From DATFWC01 sp045801465 (GTDB lineage: Bacteria; Pseudomonadota; Alphaproteobacteria; Rhizobiales; Xanthobacteraceae), in the NCBI GenBank assembly GCA_045801465.1, contig JBJMSU010000174.1, forward strand, positions 1-11,015: 11,015 bases of DNA, written 5' to 3'. Under the pieces are notes generated by a model. That model saw only the letters and a program-made list of their open reading frames with translations. It had not been told where the DNA came from and did no database searches. This document shows, in pieces, positions 7,236-11,015 of the stretch. The translations under genes were made by a program, and so were the position numbers. Each line of letters opens with the position of its first letter. Position 1 is the first letter of the stretch.

Positions 7236-7260
7236 TTCGTGGTTCGCCGCAAACCACGAA
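7236..7260 (-). promoter_or_regulatory. Hairpin in the 5' leader of the RlpA-peptidase gene
   Basis: TTCGTGGTT (7236-7244) pairs perfectly with AACCACGAA (7252-7260) across a 7-base loop, about 25 bp upstream of the start codon and just ahead of the GGGGAGAGAG ribosome site. It could be an mRNA 5' stem-loop or a dyad operator. No ligand or regulator is suggested by the sequence. Confidence 0.4.
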
Positions 7261-7430
7261 CAAATCGCCTATCGCAAATTCATGAGGAAGTAGCGAGGGA
7301 TACCGTGGATTAAGGTTATTACGTCCGGCGCTATAGCCTGGGCGCGAGGGTTAATACTGCTGCGTCATGGGTGCTATACAACGTTAATTCTGGTCGTGCG
7401 CGCCGCTTTGCACGTGCGCTCGGCGCATCG

Positions 7431-7449
7431 TGATCCTGGCTCAGGATCA
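7431..7449. other. Perfect 8-bp inverted repeat
   Basis: TGATCCTG (7431-7438) and CAGGATCA (7442-7449) form a perfect stem with a 3-base GCT loop. It lies about 30 bp upstream of the candidate rightward promoter, which would suit a regulator-binding dyad better than a terminator, as no T-run follows on either strand. Role inferred only. Confidence 0.4.
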
Positions 7450-7479
7450 GCCAAGCGCGCCCTTGGTCGATTAGCCTTG

Positions 7480-7508
7480 CTGACAGGCCTGGGCGGGCGC
7501 GTTATGGT
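7480..7508 (+). promoter_or_regulatory. Candidate sigma-70-type promoter for the YeaQ-like/mutase pair
   Basis: CTGACA (7480-7485, five of six matches to TTGACA) and TATGGT (7503-7508, four of six to TATAAT) are separated by exactly 17 bp. Transcription would begin near 7515, giving a leader of roughly 50 bases before the YeaQ-like start. The -10 match is moderate and no experimental support exists. Confidence 0.35.
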
Positions 7509-7567
7509 TGCGCTGCACTGCAATAGGGCCGCGGATCCGGGCGATGGGCCGCGGCGGAGACACCCTC

Positions 7568-7825
7568 ATGGAGCCGCAGAGCATCTTCGTGCTTCTGATC
7601 GTCGGTCTGATCGCCGGCTGGCTCGCCGGCAAGCTGGTGCGTGGCTTCGGTTTCGGCCTGATCTGGAACGTCGTCATCGGCATCATCGGCGCATTCATCG
7701 GCGTGGCGCTGCTGACGCGCGTCGGCGTGCGGCCGTTCAGCGGCTTCTTCGGCTCCATCATCAACGCCACCGTCGGCGCGCTGGTGCTGTTGTTCATCGT
7801 CGGCCTGGTCAGACGCGTGGTGTGA
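7568..7825 (+). CDS. GlsB/YeaQ/YmgE family small membrane protein
   Basis: An 85-residue inner-membrane protein of the transglycosylase-associated/YeaQ family, a stress-linked group of unknown biochemical role. Three glycine-rich hydrophobic helices are visible at about 5-23, 31-50 and 61-81. The family motifs IVGLIAGWLAGKLVRG (11-26) and NVVIGIIGAFIG (34-45) are clear, and the C-terminal helix reads INATVGALVLLFIVGLVRR. The ATG at 7568 has GGAG (7556-7559) eight bases upstream; an upstream ATG in the same frame at 7508 would add a non-family leader. Its stop lies 16 bp before the mutase start, so the two are probably co-transcribed although no functional link is known. Confidence 0.92.
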   Translation: MEPQSIFVLLIVGLIAGWLAGKLVRGFGFGLIWNVVIGIIGAFIGVALLTRVGVRPFSGFFGSIINATVGALVLLFIVGLVRRVV

Positions 7826-7841
7826 CGATTTCGACGAACCG

Positions 7842-9800
7842 ATGCGCGACAAGCCTTGGATCTTCCGCACCTACGCCGGCCATTCGGCCGCAACGGAATC
7901 CAACGCGCTCTATCGCAAGAACCTGGCGAAAGGGCAGACCGGCCTCTCCGTCGCCTTCGATCTGCCAACCCAGACCGGGTACGACGCCGATCATCCGTTC
8001 GCCAAGGGCGAAGTCGGCAAGGTCGGCGTGCCGATCGGCCATGTCGGCGACATGCGGGCGCTGTTCGACGGCATTCCGCTTGCCGAGATGAACACCTCGA
8101 TGACCATCAACGCGACCGCCGCCTGGCTGCTCGCGCTCTACGTCGCGGTCGCCGACGAGCAGGGCGCGGCACGCGCAAGCCTTCAGGGCACCACGCAGAA
8201 CGACATCATCAAGGAGTATCTTTCGCGCGGCACCTACGTGTTCCCGCCGGGGCCGTCCATGCGGCTGACCAAGGACGTGATTCTGTTCACGACTCGGGAA
8301 ATGCCGAAGTGGAATCCGATGAACGTGTGCTCCTATCACCTGCAGGAGGCCGGGGCGACGCCGGTGCAGGAGCTCGCCTTTGCGCTCGCCACCGCGCAAG
8401 CCGTGCTCGACACCGTGCGGGCTTCGGGCGAGGTCGAGGCGAGCGCATTCGGCGATGTCGTCGGCCGCATCTCGTTCTTCGTCAATGCAGGGCTGAAGTT
8501 CATCACCGAGCTTTGCAAGATGCGCGCCTTCACCGAGCTGTGGAACGAGATCACGGCCGAACGTTACGGCGTCAACGACCCCAAGCAGCGCCTGTTCCGC
8601 TACGGCGTGCAGGTGAATTCGCTCGGCCTCACCGAGCAGCAGCCCGAGAACAACGTCACCCGCATCGTGCTCGAAATGCTGGCGGTGACGCTGTCGAAAA
8701 ACGCCCGCGCACGCGCCGTGCAGCTTCCCGCCTGGAACGAAGCGCTCGGCCTGCCGCGGCCGTGGGATCAGCAATGGTCGCTGCGCATGCAGCAGATTCT
8801 GGCCTACGAGACCGACCTGCTCGCCTTCGGCGATATTTTCGACGGCTCGGCCGAAATCTCCGCCAAGGTCGCGGAGCTCAAGCGCGAGGCCAGGGACGAA
8901 ATGGCCTATATCGAGAAGCTGGGCGGCGCCGTTGCGGCGGTCGAATCGGGCTACATGAAGCAGCGGCTGGTCGAGTCGAACATGCGCCGCGTCGAAGCGA
9001 TCGAGCGCGGCGAAGAGACGGTGGTGGGCGTGAACCGGTTCGTCGAAAGCGAGCCTTCGCCGCTCGCCAGCGCCGCCGATTCGATCCTGACGGTTGCCGA
9101 GGAGGCGGAGAGCCAGCAGGTCGAGCGGCTCAAAGCATGGCGCGCGGCCCGCGACGGCAAAGCCGTGACACACGCACTCAACGAGCTCAGGCGCGCGGCG
9201 CGTGAGAACCGCAACATCATGCCGCCCTCGATCGCCTGCGCCAAGGCGGGCGTCACCACCGGCGAATGGGGATTTGCGCTGCGCGAAGCCTTCGGCGAGT
9301 ATCGTGCGCCGACCGGTGTCGGCCGCGCCGTGCGCAACGACGCCCAAGGGCTCGACGATATCCGCGCCGAAATCGATCGGGTGTCGCGCAAGCTCGGTCA
9401 GCGCGTGAAGATCCTCATTGCCAAGCCGGGGCTCGACGGCCATTCCAACGGTGCCGAGCAGATCGCATCGCGCGCGCGCGACGCCGGCATGGACGTGGTC
9501 TACAACGGCATCCGATTCAGCCCGGCCGAGATCGTCGAATGCGCGCGCCAGGAACGCGTGCACGTCCTCGGCCTGTCGATCCTCTCCGGCGGTCACGTCC
9601 CGCTGGTCGCCGACGTGGTGGGACGCATGCGCGAGGCCGGCCTTGCCGACGTGCCGGTGGTCGTCGGCGGCATCATCCCGACGGAGGATGCCGGCATGCT
9701 CAAGGCCGCCGGCATCGCGGCGGTCTACACGCCGAAGGATTTCGAGCTCAACCGCATCATGGCCGATATCGTGCGCATCGTGGAGGAGAACGCCGCCTGA
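7842..9800 (+). CDS. meaA: B12-dependent acyl-CoA mutase, MeaA type (probable ethylmalonyl-CoA mutase)
   Basis: Cytoplasmic adenosylcobalamin enzyme, most likely converting (2R)-ethylmalonyl-CoA to methylsuccinyl-CoA in the ethylmalonyl-CoA pathway that replaces the glyoxylate shunt during growth on C2 compounds and poly-hydroxybutyrate. The 652 residues comprise the substrate-binding barrel (about 1-500), with AFDLPTQTGYD (38-48), MNTSMTINATAAW and GTTQNDIIKEYLSRGTYVFPP (116-136). The C-terminal B12 domain has D532-G-H534-S-N-G537, the DxHxxG motif with His534 as lower cobalt ligand, then S579-I-L and a VVVGGIIP turn. The chain is shorter than the usual methylmalonyl-CoA mutase large subunit and matches MeaA proteins, whose N-terminus (RTYAGHS..SNALYR) it shares; methylmalonyl-CoA mutase remains the alternative. 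Start ATG lacks an obvious ribosome site and may rely on coupling to the YeaQ-like gene. Confidence 0.93.
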   Translation: MRDKPWIFRTYAGHSAATESNALYRKNLAKGQTGLSVAFDLPTQTGYDADHPFAKGEVGKVGVPIGHVGDMRALFDGIPLAEMNTSMTINATAAWLLALYVAVADEQGAARASLQGTTQNDIIKEYLSRGTYVFPPGPSMRLTKDVILFTTREMPKWNPMNVCSYHLQEAGATPVQELAFALATAQAVLDTVRASGEVEASAFGDVVGRISFFVNAGLKFITELCKMRAFTELWNEITAERYGVNDPKQRLFRYGVQVNSLGLTEQQPENNVTRIVLEMLAVTLSKNARARAVQLPAWNEALGLPRPWDQQWSLRMQQILAYETDLLAFGDIFDGSAEISAKVAELKREARDEMAYIEKLGGAVAAVESGYMKQRLVESNMRRVEAIERGEETVVGVNRFVESEPSPLASAADSILTVAEEAESQQVERLKAWRAARDGKAVTHALNELRRAARENRNIMPPSIACAKAGVTTGEWGFALREAFGEYRAPTGVGRAVRNDAQGLDDIRAEIDRVSRKLGQRVKILIAKPGLDGHSNGAEQIASRARDAGMDVVYNGIRFSPAEIVECARQERVHVLGLSILSGGHVPLVADVVGRMREAGLADVPVVVGGIIPTEDAGMLKAAGIAAVYTPKDFELNRIMADIVRIVEENAA

Positions 9801-9811
9801 TCGCGCCCGGC

Positions 9812-9919
9812 CTAGAGCGAGATGACTTTTCTTCGAATCGTCATCTCGCTCTAGCTTTGGTGGAGCATGATCTTTTCCGAAAACCGGTATCCACTTTTCG
9901 GGATCATGCTCTAGCTTTG
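9812..9919. repeat. RIME-like double palindromic repeat
   Basis: Two adjacent palindromes lie between the convergent mutase and SRPBCC genes. The first is a perfect 15-bp stem (9812-9826 with 9840-9854, CTAGAGCGAGATGAC) with a 13-base loop. The second pairs GAGCATGATC (9863-9872) with GATCATGCTC (9902-9911) and, after a TTTT bulge, CCGAAAA (9877-9883) with TTTTCGG (9895-9901). Each ends in the same 12-mer GCTCTAGCTTTG (9848-9859 and 9908-9919), exactly 60 bp apart. Size (about 108 bp) and two-palindrome layout resemble the rhizobial RIME elements as I recall them. It probably also separates the two convergent transcripts. Confidence 0.75.
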
Positions 9920-9936
9920 AATTGTGCCGGCAGACT

Positions 9937-10347
9937 TCAATCCATCCGCGCCAATACCTGCTCCAGGTTTGCAAAGAACTGCTGCCATCCGTACTTGGCG
10001 CCCTGGTAGGCCTGCTGCTGATCCGGCCGGAAGCCCGACTGCTCCATGCGCAGGTGGGTCCCCGTGCTCGTAGGGGTGAGAGTCCAAGTGACGACACTCT
10101 CGAGACCATAGGCCGCCCACGTGTAAGACAGCGTTTTGTTCGGCTCGACTGCCAGGACCTGACAGTCGACAGCGCCCCAGTCTGCGCGAAGATTGAAACG
10201 GTGGTCCACGACCGGCTTGAAGTCGTTCTTCATGAGCCACTCCTCGATCAGGTGTGGTTGGGTGAGCGCGCGCCAGATCTTTTCCGGCGGAAAAGGTATC
10301 TCACGTTCGACAACGACGGAGAGCGCTTCGGTCGCAGTATTGGTCAT
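9937..10347 (-). CDS. SRPBCC/AHSA1 domain protein
   Basis: A 136-residue cytoplasmic protein of the START/Bet v1-like (SRPBCC, AHSA1) superfamily, which forms a hydrophobic ligand-binding cavity. Family features are the opening strand VVVEREIPFPPEKIWRALTQ (11-30), the PHLIEEWLM helix, the strand pair LSYTWAAYG and VVTWTLTPTSTGTHLRMEQSG, and a long C-terminal helix with WQQFFANLEQVLARMD. The ATG at 10347 follows AAGGATGG; the frame extends to 10407, but that part is a relic of another gene's 3' end (see findings). It is last in a leftward cluster with a DUF1801 gene and another probable SRPBCC gene. In Rhizobiales such clusters often include an ArsR-type repressor, which could lie beyond the window. 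Ligand unknown. Confidence 0.9.
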   Translation of the reverse strand: MTNTATEALSVVVEREIPFPPEKIWRALTQPHLIEEWLMKNDFKPVVDHRFNLRADWGAVDCQVLAVEPNKTLSYTWAAYGLESVVTWTLTPTSTGTHLRMEQSGFRPDQQQAYQGAKYGWQQFFANLEQVLARMD

Positions 10348-10390
10348 TGGTCCATCCTTTTCAGCAAGTCTTCGAGGTGGGCGAACCGGC
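10316..10390 (-). repeat. 75-bp direct repeat, copy 2 (at the SRPBCC start)
   Basis: Aligns without gaps to 10876-10950 at an offset of exactly 560 bp, with 63 of 75 positions identical by hand count. It spans the fossil 3' end of an SRPBCC-like gene (reading SRFAHLEDLLKRMDQ and stop) and the first codons of the intact SRPBCC gene. Confidence 0.85.
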
Positions 10391-10403
10391 TTCACGACGT
10401 TCC

Positions 10404-10907
10404 TCAAGCCCTCTTTGGTCGCTTGTGAGAGCGGACGGGGCGAGCGGGAGCTCGCATCGACGTGTTCAATGTCACGGCGGCGCGAATGAGCGCCTTCAAC
10501 GCCTTTTCGTCAATCTTGTCGCCCTCATGGAAATCGATGGCACGCCTGGTGTTGCCTTCGAGGCTGGAGTTGAAGAGGCCTGACGGGTCCTCCAACGAGG
10601 CGCCCTTGGCGAAGGTCATCTTCACGACAGTCTTGTACGTCTCACCGGTGCAGATCATTCCGGCGTGCGACCACACCGGAACCCCTCTCCACTTCCACTC
10701 CTCGACCACTTCGGGGTCGGCCTGCTTGATGAGAATTCGGACCCGAGCGAGCGTCTCGCCCCGCCAATCACTCAGCTCCTTGATTCTCGCATCGATCAGC
10801 TGAGAGGGAGAGGCTCCGCCGTTTGCTTCCTTCGAGCCGCTCTTCGCCGACTTCTTGGACGTCCTTTTGGCAGCTACGGAGAGCGTTTCGGTCGCGGGTT
10901 TGCTCAT
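10404..10907 (-). CDS. DUF1801 domain protein
   Basis: A 167-residue cytoplasmic protein with a DUF1801 domain (YdhG-like family, function not established). Residues 1-32 are a Lys/Ser/Ala-rich, probably disordered leader. From about 36 the domain is clear: IDARIKELSDWRGETLARVR, ADPEVVEEWKWRGVPVW (64-79), HAGMICTGETYKTVVKMTFAKGA, LEDPSGLFNSSLEGNTRRAIDF and a C-terminal helical region, then a basic tail. Its ATG overlaps the stop of the upstream SRPBCC-like gene as ATGA, and AAGGATGG supplies the ribosome site, so translation is coupled. The first eleven codons match the start of the downstream SRPBCC gene (MSKPATETLSV against MTNTATEALSV), so the N-terminus appears borrowed by duplication. 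Confidence 0.88.
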   Translation of the reverse strand: MSKPATETLSVAAKRTSKKSAKSGSKEANGGASPSQLIDARIKELSDWRGETLARVRILIKQADPEVVEEWKWRGVPVWSHAGMICTGETYKTVVKMTFAKGASLEDPSGLFNSSLEGNTRRAIDFHEGDKIDEKALKALIRAAVTLNTSMRAPARPVRSHKRPKRA

Positions 10908-10950
10908 TGGTCCATCCTTTTGAGTAGTTGTTCGAGTTGGTCGAACCGGC
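10876..10950 (-). repeat. 75-bp direct repeat, copy 1 (at the DUF1801 start)
   Basis: Partner of 10316-10390 at a 560-bp offset with 63 of 75 identical positions. Here the sequence is still functional on both sides: it encodes the last residues of the upstream SRPBCC-like gene (SRFDQLEQLLKRMDQ and stop) and the first codons of the DUF1801 gene. The block TTGGTCCATCCTTTT on the plus strand, which covers the ribosome site, is identical in both copies. Confidence 0.85.
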
Positions 10951-11015
10951 TTTGCCAGAAGCCGGCCATTTGGCTTGTCCAGTCGATCAGCGGGGCCAAG
11001 GCGCCGAGCTGCGCG
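10904..11015 (-). CDS. SRPBCC-like protein, C-terminal end (partial)
   Basis: The 3' end of a gene entering from the right edge. The last 36 codons read AQLGALAPLIDW, then TSQMAGFWQSRFDQLEQLLK, then RMDQ and stop TGA (10904-10906). This resembles the long amphipathic C-terminal helix of SRPBCC/AHSA1 proteins. The 75-bp repeat links this end with the SRPBCC gene downstream, supporting membership of the same family. The TGA overlaps the DUF1801 start as ATGA. Only the tail is visible, so a helix-ended protein of another family is possible. Confidence 0.65.
   Translation of the reverse strand, partial: AQLGALAPLIDWTSQMAGFWQSRFDQLEQLLKRMDQ

Larger units (their letters stand above)
7211..7567. 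other. 357-bp divergent intergenic region
   Basis: This gene-free stretch separates the leftward RlpA-peptidase gene from the rightward YeaQ-like gene and must hold both promoters. I see a hairpin in the leader of the leftward gene (7236-7260), a hairpin at 7431-7449 and a plausible rightward promoter (7480-7508), each listed separately. The middle part (about 7261-7395) is relatively AT-rich, with TTAAGGTTATTA, GCTATAGC and TTAATAC stretches, but no convincing -35/-10 pair for the leftward gene. No small gene with a good start was found. Confidence 0.7.

Noticed and set aside
7396..8091. 231-codon plus-strand frame across the YeaQ-like gene
   Set aside because: Arg-rich translation in a shifted frame over two real genes; no ribosome site or domain features.
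7809..10109. Very long minus-strand open frame (766 codons) opposite the mutase
   Set aside because: It is antisense to a clear mutase gene and its translation is His/Arg/Asp-rich without domain-like features. It also runs through the intergenic repeat; long antisense frames are expected at this GC content.

Overview
The window looks like chromosomal DNA of an alphaproteobacterium of the Bradyrhizobium/Rhodopseudomonas type (Rhizobiales). The basis is high GC, the gene families present (TAXI-TRAP transporter, Bug-type binding protein, MeaA-type ethylmalonyl-CoA mutase, SRPBCC/DUF1801 cluster) and two intergenic palindromic repeats of a kind I recall from rhizobial genomes. The genus is inferred and no database was consulted. 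No phage, transposase, CRISPR, tRNA or rRNA was seen.

Layout, left to right. Positions 1-251 hold no convincing gene but a long nested inverted-repeat element (about 38-229). Next comes a leftward cluster: a flavin-dependent luciferase-like oxidoreductase (4465 to 3422), a TAXI-type TRAP solute-binding protein (3308 to 2289) and a fused TRAP permease (2225 to 252). Divergent from it is a Bug/TctC-type periplasmic binding protein (4645-5607) with no TctA/TctB membrane partners in view. The set reads as an uptake-and-oxidation cluster for an unidentified small organic acid or related molecule. A small secreted glycine-zipper protein (5723-6109) follows.

The middle holds a leftward cell-wall gene (7210 to 6215) joining an RlpA-like double-psi beta-barrel to a DUF882/M15-like peptidase domain. 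A probable 32-residue membrane micropeptide (6212 to 6114) sits two bases behind it and ends 4 bp from the convergent glycine-zipper gene. A 357-bp divergent intergenic region with two hairpins and a candidate promoter leads to a small YeaQ/GlsB-type membrane protein (7568-7825). Sixteen bases later begins a B12-dependent acyl-CoA mutase of the MeaA (ethylmalonyl-CoA mutase) type (7842-9800), an enzyme of the ethylmalonyl-CoA pathway for C2 assimilation.

The right end is a leftward cluster: the 3' end of one gene that looks like an SRPBCC protein (from 11015), a DUF1801 gene (10907 to 10404, start overlapping the upstream stop as ATGA) and a complete SRPBCC/AHSA1 gene (10347 to 9937). A 75-bp direct repeat at an exact 560-bp offset flanks the DUF1801 gene. 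It shows that the cluster grew by duplication and leaves a fossil C-terminus in the leader of the last gene. Between the convergent mutase and SRPBCC genes sits a double-palindrome repeat (9812-9919). The strongest leads for something undescribed are this duplication scar, the RlpA-peptidase fusion with its micropeptide, and the nested palindrome at the left edge.
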